64,000 nucleotides of DNA from Metarhizium brunneum (lineage: Eukaryota > Ascomycota > Sordariomycetes > Hypocreales > Clavicipitaceae). The position numbers and the translations under genes are program-made. The notes under the pieces are model-generated. The model saw only the letters and a program-made list of their open reading frames with translations, had not been told where the DNA came from and did no database searches. The DNA lies in NCBI RefSeq assembly GCF_013426205.1, contig NC_089427.1:124001-188000 (forward strand), read 5' to 3'. Below, piece after piece: positions 46,470-58,290 of this stretch. Every line of letters starts with the position of its first letter. Positions within the stretch are counted from its first letter, which is position 1.

Positions 46470-47964
46470 GGTCGATTTCTTGCGCGTATCCCGTATGTAG
46501 AGAGTTGGAAAATAAAGTAGTTACTAATAGTTCTCTTCAAGTATCGTGTTACGTTTAATCGAAAGGAATTTTATTTCTAAGGTTGAATACAAAGTAGGCT
46601 GTAGAGGTAGTATTTATATTTCACTTCAGTTGTCGCGTAGACTATAGGCTAATATTCGAGTTGCTAGAAAAAATTAATTTAGCAAGGTTACACTTTTGCC
46701 CGTTTGAGCGCAATAATAGCACTTAGTAAACAGTTGGAACTGCAACCTGGAAGCCTAGAATCCTAGTCTTCCTACTATAAGTTTACTGCTACTATTACTA
46801 GAAGCTAAATAGTACTAGCTATTCCCAGCCCTAGCACATAGCGTTAGCTACTGTGACAGTCTGGACTACCGCCGACCTTGTGTTACGGATATTGGAGCCC
46901 GTAAGGTGCTAGATAGAACAGTCGAGAGAGCACTGACTACAAATGTAGTCCAATTGATATGTTGACCCTTTTGGCTCAATAGTTAATGGGTCAGGCCACA
47001 ACCTGCGATAGCTGTCGGGCAAAATCCACTGAGGGGCTAGACCTTAGTGGACGCGCACCTCTCTAGAGTACCTGAGGCTAATCTAAATTAAAAGACCTGG
47101 CGGGAATATTTATAAAATAACTAAGAGCTTAATTTAAATTAAAAAACCTAATAAGAATATTTATAAAAAAACTAATAATCTAGGTAAATTTATAAGCAAA
47201 AGCCAGGATAGCCGAGCTTACGTAAAAAGCCTTATCGTGGAGGTCACGGTAGACGTTACTTATTATATAGTTAGGGAACACAGGTATTACTAGGAACTAA
47301 TATACTGATAATTAAATAGCTGAACTTAGTAGAGCCTCTAAAATCTAGACTAAAGCTGGTTACGCGGTTATTTTACCACCGAGGTAGTAATAGTAGTTGG
47401 AATACTGCTGCCTAGAGCAGGACTCGAGCTTGAGGAAGGGTCGACAGCGAGGTTCTTTAATATCTAGATTACCCCCTTAAAATCTAAAACGCTTTACCTA
47501 GTTAGTACTAATTATCTTACAGTATAAAAAGATAAAGTTAATATAAGAGTTATAAAAGTTATAATAGTTTAAGTAGTTTAAGTAGTTCTTAGTATTACTA
47601 GCAAATTTGTATTTTTTCAGAAAGTTACCTATTAGTTTTTGTATATTATAATAGGCGTAAATAATAGAAATTTAATTATTGTCAAATTATAAAGTAGACC
47701 TAGTACTTATTATATTATAAAGGATACAAAGCGGAGTTATTTAAATAAACTTTTGTAGCGAAGTAAGGTAAATAATTCAGGGGCAAATAGCCAGGCCCTA
47801 CTTCTTTGGGATTATCTAGTTGCGCCTCGTTTTGCCTTGGACTACACAAAATTATCCCTGTCCGCACCAAACCCTTATTATATTTAGAGAAAAACTTAAG
47901 AACTGATACAATACAGCCTTCGGCTAAATAAAATCGAATATCTCTATAAAAATAGTAATTAATA
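46470..47964. other. AT-rich block with transposon-like debris
   Basis: About 1.5 kb of AT-rich sequence with no open frame of note. Around 47090-47180 a unit of about 58 bp occurs twice in tandem (ATTAAAAGACCTGGCGGGAA versus ATTAAAAAACCTAATAAGAA); the second copy is the C-to-T/G-to-A version of the first. GC-richer patches near 46860-47060 may be remnants of a long terminal repeat, but I see no diagnostic termini. Confidence 0.5.
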
Positions 47965-49630
47965 CTATTTTATAGTAAACGTATCTAGGAGTGTAGAGTT
48001 ATCTTCTCCTAGCTGCTCGACCGTATTACTCTGAATAATACGTACTTGCTTTTCACCTCTTAGACTAATCCTGTAAGGGAAGTTAACTAAACGGCTAATC
48101 ATCCCGTGCGTTGGCTTGCAGGCTGGCTTTATTTCGACGCCGTTTTTGTCAATCGCCTTGCTAATGTTGAATATAGCTAGAGTCTGTGCAATGGTTAAGA
48201 AAATAGTCGCGTTGGCGAGATAGCGCCCGAGGCAAATTCTGCGCCCGTACCCAAATATACCAGTCGGATCAGGCTCGTTTCTTGGCTCTAGGAACCTCCC
48301 CGGGTCAAAGGAACTTGGATTAGAGTACACTTGAGGGTCATGGCAGAACCACCATACTGCAGGACTAAGAATTGCCCCCTTCGGAATCAAATAGCCGCTG
48401 TATGTAATATCTTCAGTTGTTTCGTGAGCTGAGCCCATAGGTGCGACAGGAAACCAGCGCAATACTTCCTTTACTATGCTGTCAATATATGGGAGCTTCT
48501 CTTGGTCCTTGAAACTGGGTAGTCGCTCGTTGCCAATTACTAGATCGATCTCCTCTTGCGCCTTGCGTTGCACTTCAGGGAACATAATCATAGCCAAGAT
48601 GCAGGCGTTCAAGGTTGTTGCTGACGTATCCGAGCCACCGGCATATAGAGTTCCTGCTGTGTACTTGATTGTATCCTCATTATCGCGGCTAATCTTTAGC
48701 TCCCCAGTATCCTTATTGAACTGCTCGACTAGTTTAGATACGTATGATGGTAGATAGCTGCCGCTCCTCATCTGTCTGAGTACAAAAGAGTAAGGAACAT
48801 CTACCATTAAGTCGGACATCTTGTGAGTTCTTCGTGCTATCTCCTTAAACCCCATACCAGGCAGCCAATCAGGTAGGTAGGAGATAGCAGGTATTATATC
48901 AACTAACCAGTAGAAGGGTTGAAGCGCATGAGAGAAGGCGAGCATCACATGCGAGATCAAGTCAACTAGAGGGTCAGTTGTATCGTGGTTTGTAGAATAA
49001 CCGTAAGTAATCTTTAGAATAATAGAGCCAACTTCGCTATTACGCAATTATCAGTTAGCTTACACATGTTATATAGGTAAGTTCCAATATACACGTGCAT
49101 CCAACTTACGTTCTTAAGAGCTGGAATAGATCTTCTGGCCGGGCAAAAAGTCGCGCGAGGAACCTCCCCACTTCACTTTCTATAGCCTCATAATAACGCG
49201 CAACAGCTGCTTTTGTGCCCAGCTCCTGGTGCATAAGCTTGCGTTCCCGTCGGTACATGTCGTTGTATGGGAGTTGAGATAGAAATCTCCAGAAGCCACA
49301 TAACTGGAACGCGAATACTGTAGTAGGTTTAAATGATGTTACTGCGGACATCTTGTCTAGGAGATCATTTGCCGCCTGTTTGTCATGGATAATAATTCGA
49401 GTTCTACCCATTACTGTAATGGAAAAAATCGGGCCGTATTTTTCCTTATACTTGAGCCAATGCTGATACTCCAGGGTGCCTGGGGGAGGCGTGTCCATAA
49501 TATTGCCCACGATTGGTAGAGGTTTTGGTCCAGGAGGAAGGCCACGAACTGGCCGCATCCGCAGGTGTTGTTGGTAGACGACAAAGCCTACTATAATAAT
49601 ACCAAAAACTGTTAGAAGTAAACTTGCCAT
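47965..49630 (-). CDS. Cytochrome P450 of the OrdA-like class (530 aa)
   Basis: My model is complement(join(47965..49036, 49110..49630)) with one 73-bp intron (GTAAGT...AATAG) joining LFQLLRT to EVGSIILKITYGY. N-terminal anchor LLLTVFGIIIVGFVVY, then the hinge PPGPKPLPIVGN. The I helix is AGGSDTSATT, the ExxR motif is KEVLRW, and the heme loop is FGYGRRICLGR with Cys about 442. All are canonical, and the length is normal. The class resembles fungal OrdA/CYP64-type and related hydroxylases active in secondary metabolism. It lies between two AT-rich blocks, and its codons are visibly richer in A/T than those of the PKS. It could be a tailoring enzyme of the PKS cluster (about 3 kb beyond the monooxygenase). 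Confidence 0.88.
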
Positions 49631-52064
49631 AGTAAATTTTAAGTATAATAGAACCTTATAATAAGATAAAGAATTTATTATATTATAATACGGGCTTACT
49701 CGAAGGATTAGCCGGGAACGCAGAATTATATAGTAATCGAATAATAGGTATTTCCTGCGCTACAAACTCTTAGAAAGAAAGAGAGCCAGGCTAGATAGAG
49801 AAAATAGAGAATATACGTAGATAGTCTTCCCCCAGAGGGTTTGACTATTTTGGCTTGTAGGCAATAGCCAGGCTTATTCGAGTAGATAGAATATCACATA
49901 TAAAGTAGAGAGGGGAGCCGTTTACTGCTATTACACGGTATATAAGCGGCGGATATAACTACACGTGAAAAGTAACTTCTAGCTATCGTATATTTTAGGT
50001 GACAACTATTAGTCATGTTGTTAATATAGTAGTAAAACAAATATTCTTTGGCCAAGATTACCGCTGGGCGTTATTCAACGATTTGCTAGGCAATAATATA
50101 ACAAGCATAAATTACTAAAACCAAAGCAGTTGTCTAGGGACTGTGGCAAGTCGGATACAAGAATATATTCTCCAAGGATAAAGACTCTGATTTGCCTGTA
50201 AATAATAAGTTTACAGCCCTGCGTAATAGCAAACAAGGGCTGATTTCTCAGATGCAGGCTTGTAGTAATAGGTCTCTCGTAGCGTTTCCTTCCGCATCGT
50301 TTATTAGGGGGCCAAATCTTAGTAAGTATAATAAGTAGCACTATAATATAAATAATTTTAACGCCTAATTTATTAACCTATATAAATACTAGTATAATAG
50401 GCGATTTAAATACCTAAAACTAAGTAAAATAATACTAGATTTACTTAATATATCTATCTATACCACAGCCGCGAATTTGTGTAGTGGTGTGTAGGAGCTT
50501 TGAAGCCTGATATTGAATAATAGTAAAATACAGCTCTTTTCAATCTCCATGTAACGTCCGCTGCGGCGGACTGGTCACTCGAGCGAGGGTTACTCTACGA
50601 ATGCAAGGTGCAATAAATACAAGGTTGTAGTATATAAACGCAATAACGCATAAATTGTTATGACTTTTGCGACCCAATTGTAGTCAAGATAAAGTAGGGA
50701 GTTGGATACCCTGATTTTCTTGAAATATTTCTATGAAAGAATATTGTGCCAACAATCCAGTGGACTATCATCTGTTGAGACGTGGTTTTATTAAGCCGCG
50801 TAATTGGTAGGGTCGTTATTTCCTGATGGCGCGTAACTTCTGCATTCAATTGCAGCAACGTTGCAATCGAGCGGGCGGGTGTTTCAGCTGTCGATGTAAG
50901 ACCCTGCCTTTTACCGCAAGGATCGACTACGCTGTTGTGATCTCTGAACGGATGGTTCTCAGCATTCTGTAGGCCCGTGTAGTTTAATTCTCGGCCTGGG
51001 ATCCTTCCGTCTTGCACACAAACAGAGTCCAGCGCCGGAACAAACGGAACAGACCTTCTTCGCCTTCCTCTGTTCGTTCCGGGATCGCCGATGTCAATTT
51101 TCCTCTCGCAGAGGGTAAAGGTTGCCGAGAATCGGGCTGATATTACTTATCCTGATTGGATTACTTACTGTTGACTTGGTACGAGCCAGAGTCACGTACT
51201 AAGCGTGACACGAAGAGCTGCTGCCTAGTGGCACGGACCGAGAGCTGTCAGCCAGAATTTAAAAGAAGCAAGTTCAATCACAGCACTTACACTTGAAGAC
51301 CTGCTGCTATCAGACCCAAACGGCCGTCGTGTGGGAAAAAAAAAGAAAACAGAAAAGGTCAAGGTAGTCAGGCGCCGGGGCATTGTGAGGCAATTCGAAA
51401 TACCTCGAGTCGAGGGCACAGTAGAATTGATGAGTATATAAAGAATGGGTCCATAAATAGACGCACGGATCCTGCGGCTCTGAGCAGTACTCTAGGTGAG
51501 CGGAATAAGGTGTCTCAGATATCTCTATTTTAGCTGTCCGATTTACTATAAGTTCAGTGGTATTTGTTAACCTCTGAAAGAAATTACCCACAATTTCTAT
51601 TATTGCTATATATAGCTGTGTATTTGTGGCCTAGAGTAAAATTAATACGAAACTATATATAAATCTATACGTGGGTTTTCGTCTCGTGACTTTGAACCCT
51701 GTTTGATATACCAATAATTATCTTAACCTCCGAATTAAATTGAGGGAAACCTCCTTTTATATATAGTTAGAGCTCCTAAAAATCGTATTATAATTCCGTT
51801 TATCTAAGCTTTACTTGATCAAGTACTAGACAAAGTCACGAAAAGCACGTTTTATGGTATTTTTATATAGCACAAGTATTTCAATACCTAATATAACATA
51901 CATAACTCTCAAGTTCATATATAAAAGAGTGGAGTTATACAGGAGCCAAGTACACATCAGAGTAGCAGTATAACGAGAGCTAATACTTTGAATCCGCCAC
52001 TAGTTCCTGTTCAAATCCTGTATTTAGGGCTTGATAGGATGGTAGGTTTGCGTGGCCATTACCT
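49631..52064. other. Gene-poor region, AT-rich at both ends
   Basis: About 2.4 kb. 49640-50500 and 51590-51960 are AT-rich. Between them, 50504-51590 is richer in GC and contains a minus-strand frame (50658-51017, 119 codons, starting MQDGRIPGREL) without recognised domains. GTGCAATAAATACAAGG near 50610 resembles ends of fungal long terminal repeats, but no matching second copy is in the window. Confidence 0.45.
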
Positions 52065-53713
52065 TTAATTAGTACTGTAGGCGGCGCCAAGCTTTCGCAC
52101 TTCGTCAAGTATACCCGCCACATCACGATTATTGCAGACTTGGCCGTGGTATAAACTTTCTGCGATCGGCTGCATCTTTTCGAGCACACGAACGTCGTCT
52201 CCCCGATGAGAGCATACCTGCTCCACTAATGCTACAAGCATTCTGGAGGTGATCGCGGTATTGCACCTATACAAAATACGTGAGTCTGTGCTCGGTCTCT
52301 TCTTCTCTTGGCCTTTTAATAAGGTTGTAACTCGTCGGTCAAAAATAGATCAAATAGACTTGAACACTCACACCATTTTTGCTACCTTTGGTGAGCAGAG
52401 CAGCAGGATACCTTTGCCAAGGACATCGGATAGCATAGTCCACCGCTTGCCAAAATGCTTGCGGCTATGAAATTGAGTCCGCAAATCTTTGCGCTCCCTA
52501 TCATTGCGAGTAGGCCAGTCATGGTAGATATTCTGTAGAATGTTGTCAATAATACACGTTGCGTCTCCTCGACCGATACCGCGCTTGCGTCGTCGTGACT
52601 GCCACGTCTCAAACGCTCGCAGATATTCCTTGTTGAGTTTGACCAGGGATATGCGGCTGCGAATTTCGTCGTCTCCCATCCGAGTATAAAGCAAGCATAC
52701 GGTCGAGTAGGCAAGTTGTAAATCGTAATACTCAGCATTTGGGTCCACGGTACAGTTGTCAATGTTGTACAACCCCCATTTGGCCCATCGAGGCAGCTCG
52801 GCCGCCAAATATTCCAGGTAGTCGGCCCGCAAAATCGACCGCGCAGCAGAAATTATGAAGGTTTGGGCTTTGCTACTTTTATCACGATCGCCGTCTGAGT
52901 TAGGCGAGCTTGAAGCTGGCCACCTTTGCCAGTTAGCCAATCCCGGTGCATCTGTCAAGGAAATTGTGGGCAAAGGCGAAGTCTGGCTCACTTACTCGAC
53001 AGAACCTCCGACATGTGCCGTACCAAGGTCCACAGGCGGCCAAGAATTCTGGGGGACATCAAACCCGCCCGCCAAGTTTCGGCATATTCCTCCGGTAAAC
53101 TGGTCCCACGACAGTGGTAATGGCATCGGGAAAGTCGGTCCTTGAAAATCAGGTGATGGGTTCACGCGAATTTGGTGACCGGGCACTAAGAGGTCGTCGT
53201 TGGTGCGTTGAGAGTCGGTGTTGGCTATTTCAGATAGGTGAAACCCAAAATCGGAAGCTTTGAATCCATCAGCAAATCCAACTTTGCTCAATATCGAATT
53301 AGATAACGAGTAAACTCTGGATAACTGAGAACATACACATCCCAGCATCACTTGACATTTCCGCAATATTATTCTCGTAATCGAACGGCTCAGTAAATGA
53401 GACTATGTTTCTAATAGATAGAAGCTCTAGAGTTATTACCAAGTTCCAGACAGCTCGGCTCTGCGCAGACCCAGGTCTGCGTCAAGAAGAGTATTCGAAT
53501 GCAACAGCCAGCTTACCTTGTTAACAAGACTTGGGCTTTCAACGTGAGATTGTGGGTTGTTGTATTCGTCTCGTCTGTTCTGTCCATGAGGATGGTCACA
53601 TTCCTAGCTATGAGCACACCGTTTTCTGCTAAGAAGTTTCCTAACGTATATATAAGTTGGTCAGCAGCACAAAATGGCGTCTGGAGTCCTGAGCTAGGCG
53701 TATTTTCATCCAT
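52065..53713 (-). CDS. Five-exon gene, possibly MAT1-1-2-like (436 aa)
   Basis: My model is complement(join(52065..52266, 52372..52923, 52996..53281, 53337..53410, 53517..53713)). All phases agree and donors are GTAAGC, GTATGT, GTAAGT and GTGAGT. Intron 3 ends just after a perfect CTAAC branch site. The start is ATG 53713 (MDENTPSSGLQTPF). I see no signal peptide or membrane segment. The C-terminal half has a basic stretch and then YHDWPTRNDRERKDL, FHSRKHFGKRWTMLSDVLGK and GILLLCSPKVAKM. This arrangement of His-Trp-Pro, a Lys/Arg-Lys-x-Phe-Gly-x-x-Trp segment and Leu-Gly-x-Gly-Ile-Leu-Leu-Leu-Cys reminds me of the HPG region of MAT1-1-2 mating-type proteins. The link rests on memory of the family pattern only. 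No MAT1-1-1, MAT1-1-3, SLA2 or APN2 is in view. An alternative last splice (52412/52285) also keeps the frame. Confidence 0.6.
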
Positions 53714-53904
53714 TTCGCTTGATCTGGTCGACTGTAAGGAGAATTGGGGGGAGCTTGCGGGGCCTACCTATTAATATAGCGAGAGCTGCCAGCTGAACTA
53801 CAGTGGGGTATCAAAAGTCTGTCAAAAACCTACTTTTTATTGTGTGGCGGCTTTAACGCGTATATAACAAAGAAAATCGGAGAAACTATTTAATTATACT
53901 TATA

Positions 53905-55695
53905 AGTCTTATATTTAATATATTTTCCTCCAGAAAAGGTAAAACCGCTAATATAAATTTATTTAATAGCTTTATTATTAGTATTATTAGCTTTATTAAG
54001 CTTTTTTATAGCTAATATAATAGCTTTTTTAAAGTTATATTTTAGCTTTATATTTTTAAAAGCTTTTTTTTTTAATATTTTTAATAATTTTATTATTTTT
54101 CTTAATTTTTATTAAATTAGAATTTTTAGTTTTATATTAGCTATTTTTTTTTATTATAAAAAGCTTTTAATCTAATATTAATTATAATTATATTACCTTT
54201 TCAGCTTTATTAGCTTTAACCCTTAAAGGTTATAATAAGTAACTTACTTATATTAGGCTTTTTAGCACTTTTACTTATATTATTATTATTTATAAATAGC
54301 TATAATAAATATTAGTAAGTACTTATAAAAGATATATATATATAAAGGTAATAACTTATAATTAGTTATATTATTATAGCAAGGTTTTAATAATAAAAAA
54401 GGTAAATAACTTAAATAAAAAAAATAAAACTAACTTAAAATATAAGTAAAATTATATAAATATATTATATATATAAGTATTTTAGGTTTTTAATATAACT
54501 TAATATAAGTTATAAGTATAAAGTTAATAGGTTTATATTATAATATATCAGATTAACTTTTATAATAATAATAGCTAAAACTATTATAAAATAGCTTTAG
54601 CTAGTAGCTGTGGTATAATACCAATTATACTAGTATATTTAACGCGTTATAATATATATATAAATAGTTTACTTTTTTAATTTTTTACTATTTTTAGCCT
54701 AATATAACCTAATATTATTTTAGATTTTATGCTTATATAATACTTGTATTATATATGTAATTTTATTTAATTATAAAGCGAATTAACTAAAAATTAATAT
54801 TTTAATATTTAGTTAATTTACTTTATAATCAAATAAAATTACATATATAATACTAGTATTATATAAGCATAAAATCTAAAATAATATTAGGCTATACTAG
54901 GCTAAGAATAATAAAAGACTAGAAAAGTAAACTATCTATATATTATAACACGTCAGATATACCAGCGTAATTAGTACCGCATTATGGCCCGCTAGTTACG
55001 GCCACCTCACGATAGCCTCAGCTACTATTATATAGTTAAACCTTATATATTATTGCGTAAACCTACTAACTTTATAGCTATAACTCACGCTAAGTTACAC
55101 TAAAAACCTAAAATACCTATATATATAGTATATTTGTAAGGTCTGCCCTCTCCCGCATTCTAAGTCAATCCTACATCTAAGTTATCTGCCTCTTCTGCTA
55201 TTAAGACCATAACTAATCGTGAGTTGCTGCCCCTACACACACATATCTCCCACAAGCACTTGCTGACATCCACCACAGCTATCTACAAACAACAACAACA
55301 TGGGCAAAAGTGCCAAGAAGCCCAACACAAGTAGGTTACCTATTACAACCTTTAAGGGTCAAAGCTAATTAAGGCCCAGTAGGCAACACAGCTATTGACG
55401 GATTAGAAGCCCTCTATAACAGAAGGGATACCTGCCTTAAGGCCAAAAATCCTGATTCTATAAAAATTAAAAAGGTTATAAAAATAATTAAGAATTTAAA
55501 AAAAAAGGCCTTTAAAAACGCTGAACTAAAGTATAGTATTAAGAAAGCTATAAAACTGGCCATAAAAGGGGCCAATAAGGCTAGTAAAGCTAAGGCCAAA
55601 AAGGCCAAAAAAGCTAAAAAGGCCTACAAGGCTAAAGCTGCCAAATAAATTTGTATTGGCGGTTTTACCTCTTCTGGAGGGGGAAAAATTAATAT
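53905..55695. repeat. Giant inverted repeat (about 1.8 kb), left arm heavily RIP-altered
   Basis: The reverse complement of about 54808-55695 aligns along its whole length with 53905-54791; the centre is near 54800 with a loop of about 16 bp. Near the centre the arms are almost identical (TATAAGCATAAAATCTAAAA and its complement). Further out the left arm shows nearly every C changed to T and G to A: right-arm complement GGCTTCTTGGCACTTTTGCC is left-arm GGCTTTTTAGCACTTTTACT. The outer ends match as CTCCAGAAAAGGTAAAACCG and CTCCAGAAGAGGTAAAACCG. Each arm holds one copy of the lysine-rich gene. I see no target-site duplication or transposase. Confidence 0.9.
55300..55648 (+). CDS. Small lysine-rich protein in the right arm of the inverted repeat (101 aa)
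   Basis: My model is join(55300..55330, 55374..55648). The 43-bp intron (GTAGGT...TTAAG, branch CTAAT) joins MGKSAKKPNTS to PVGNTAIDGLEALYNRRD. The rest is rich in Lys and Ala: KVIKIIKNLKKKAFKN, then a tail of KAKKAKKAKKAYKAKAAK type. Such a basic tail is like linker-histone or other nucleic-acid-binding tails. I do not recognise a family. The leader has a CAACAACAACATGG context good for initiation. The mirror copy in the left arm (about 53950-54300) has lost its ATG (now ATA) and most G/C. Whether it is a host gene captured in the repeat or a gene of the element is open. Confidence 0.55.
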
Positions 55696-56716
55696 TTAAT
55701 ATATTTATTATTACTTATAGTATTATAATATAAATTATAAAAATTATATATTAGGGCTTATAAAGGATATTATAGGTCTTAACAGTTAGTGTTATACGCG
55801 CGTTTATCCCTAATAAATTATTAATAAATTTTATAATTTTTTTAATATTATTTTTTTAAATTTATTTATTTTAATTTTTAAAAATTATTATTATAAAGAA
55901 GAGACTCAAAGTCAGGTAGGCTAGGGTAGGTATTATATTGTGACAAGACTAAAGCTTGTCCTCTCCTAGTAATTATAGAATTGCTGTATTTATACTAGGG
56001 ATTCCCCGGCGAATTAGTCACCTTACACCTGGCTTACTAGAAGGTGCACCAGGCACAGCCTCTGTTTTTACACCTTATAATTATTAATTTCATAAAAAAT
56101 TGACCTAGAATTGACCGCCCACAAAGCCAGCCTGGTAGAATTCCGAGAGTTTAAGAGACGAGAGCATGTTCCTGCTATAACAGCCGAGACAGTCTGACCT
56201 AGTCTCGTCCTCAACATACCAAGGTACAAAATGAATCACCTTACTGCGATGAACAATAAAGCATCTTTGAATCCACTATAAGAAATCTTGATTGTATCAG
56301 GGTCTACATATTGCAATTGGGCCCAGTTTCCGGAATCAGTAGATCGTGGCCGTGGCTGTGGAAAGAAAAGTTCCGTCACCATGTCGTCATTTTTATCTAG
56401 CATTTGTGTCTCACATAAATTTATACCAGCAGGTCAGGTGATTTTAGTAGGTAGGATGCGGATGACAGGCGGCTCGAAGGCGCCATGGTTTCACGACACT
56501 GGCTGGGGATTTGGTGGCTTGGTGGAATCATCTACCAATTGCAGTGACTGCCTTTGGCTCACGATTTGGTGGAAGCATGTGATCGGTTTCTTGTAGCTTA
56601 TATATTCAGCTCGTCGCCTTGCCACTCTCAACATGTTCTCTTGCTGCCTTTTCCGCGCCCAAGAATTCATCGCTTGTGAATCAATAGGTTTCTCTCTCCA
56701 TCTCAGTACTCGTGTC
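55696..56716. other. AT-rich block and promoter of the SnoaL-like gene
   Basis: AT-rich up to about 55900, then ordinary composition. TTATATATT at 56598-56606 lies about 115 bp before the next start codon and is a likely TATA element. No gene is supported. Confidence 0.45.
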
Positions 56717-57327
56717 ATGTCTTACCCAACCAAACCTTGCTTTGTTGGCTCTCTCAAGGGCTTCGACAGCGAGGCCCTCAAACACCCCGCTCTGAGGTAC
56801 TTTAGCGACCTCAACGTGGATTTCTGCGAGACCAAGGCTGCTCATTCGGGGCCGCATACCAAGTGGAGCATCCAGGACTGGGAGTTCCAAACCCAACACG
56901 GGCAGGTCGTCAAAGGGGAGGAGGCTTGGAAGCGGCTCATCCATACAACTCGATTCTATGAGAAATTCTCAATAGAGCCCCTCTCCGCTTTTATTCAGGA
57001 TACCGAAAACGGGTACGATGGCATAGTCTACGCGAATTTGTATGCAAACTTTGTGAAGCCGGGTGACAAGACTTATTCAGACATCAAGGGAACCAAATGG
57101 GAGTTGCGGGTAAGTATCTATAGTTGTTTCTCAAAAAGGGGTCGGTTGGGCAACTACTAAACGCAATGTAGGTTCCCCGCGCTTATTGTCTCACATTTGT
57201 CAAGGACTCTGATGGGCACCACGGCCTGAAGCTGAGCAAGCTAGCCATCGTTGGGGATGTTTTGGGCACTATGGCAATCGCAGTTCAGAGGGAACTAGCT
57301 TCGCAAGAAGATGTCCTTCGAGTCTAG
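56717..57327 (+). CDS. NTF2/SnoaL-like small protein (182 aa)
   Basis: My model is join(56717..57109, 57172..57327). The intron of 62 bp (GTAAGT...TGTAG, branch CTAAAC) joins TKWELR to VPRAYCLTFVKD. An in-frame ATG at 56633 would add 28 residues but lies close to the TATA box, so 56717 (MSYPTKPCFVG) is preferred. The pattern of an N-terminal helix, WKRLIHTTRFYEKF, YANLYANFVKPG and a final strand plus helix (KLAIVGDVLGTMAI) fits a SnoaL/NTF2-like alpha-beta barrel, a fold used by small cyclases, isomerases and dehydratases in polyketide pathways. The family is a judgement by eye. A role in the cluster is possible but unproven. Confidence 0.6.
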
Positions 57328-58290
57328 AGGAACAGAACGACCTCGCAATTAGTATGTGGTGGCGGTGTATCGATTGCGCTAGAATAACCATGGTTCAACA
57401 CGAGTGCCGGGATATGTTGAAAGGGCACACTGAGCAAAAGGACAAAAATGGACATTGCAGACAGCCGGGGGAAATTGCACGACTAGGATCAGGTCAGTCC
57501 TAGAGTCCCGTCCCCGCATGGCTATATTGACCAGACTTCGCGTGGAGCTCGGCGGGATTACTGACGGTTCTGGGTATCGCAGCTAGTTTATCTTCTGTTG
57601 TAACCTACAGGTAATATAACTATCGTGTCGTTCTTCTAGTACCAAAACTTATCTATGTCGTCGATCTGTAACGGATTTTTACACATGGATACACTCAAAG
57701 GAAGCCGTGCTTGCTCGCGAGGACTACGCTTCTCATTCAAACCTTTTCGGCGAGCGAGCAGGGGAGAAGCTCATCTGACAACCTCCATGCGGCGTCAAAC
57801 TTTCCCAGGGCTGGCATGATGCTGCAACACGAGACGTAAGGGCGTTAAAGAAAAACTATTTTTCAGGCATGTCTTATTAGAGTTTGTATAGTGTGGGGTG
57901 GCGGCAACATTCCTGCAACCTGCTCGCGGGTTATGTGGCGTTTAAAAAGGCCGCCTGCGTGCATCTGAGCAAAAGTAGCCCAGTCCTAATGAGGTGACAC
58001 ATTACCTTGACGACTCTTCGCTTTCACACAAGGCCGTAGTAGCCCAACCCGGTCTGGCGAGTGGTTTTAGCCAGCAGCAGTATGAGACCGTCGGTGTGAT
58101 GATAAAAGTCGTTGTGCCTCCTATTCAAAACATTGCCTGCCCGAAGCATCTTGACCATGTAGCCAATGCACTAACTAATTAAGTTCTAGTCTCAGGAGGA
58201 TACTTCAAACTGTTTCCATCTCCTTTGCCCCGTCCCCTCCGGCTGCTAGGCGGAACTCATCTCGCTTTAATTCCTGCATTGTGCCAGATT
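57328..58290. other. Intergenic region
   Basis: About 1 kb between the convergent 3' ends of the SnoaL-like and DUF2306 genes. No supported feature. Confidence 0.45.

Noticed and set aside
50504..50700. Long terminal repeat of a retrotransposon
   Set aside because: Some LTR-like strings are present, but there is no second copy, no clear TG...CA ends and no target-site duplication in view.
52286..52411. Alternative last intron of the MAT-like gene (exon end 52412, next exon 52285)
   Set aside because: It keeps the frame, but the donor GTATCC is weaker than GTGAGT at 52371 and it would remove the conserved-looking GILLLCSPKVAKM segment.
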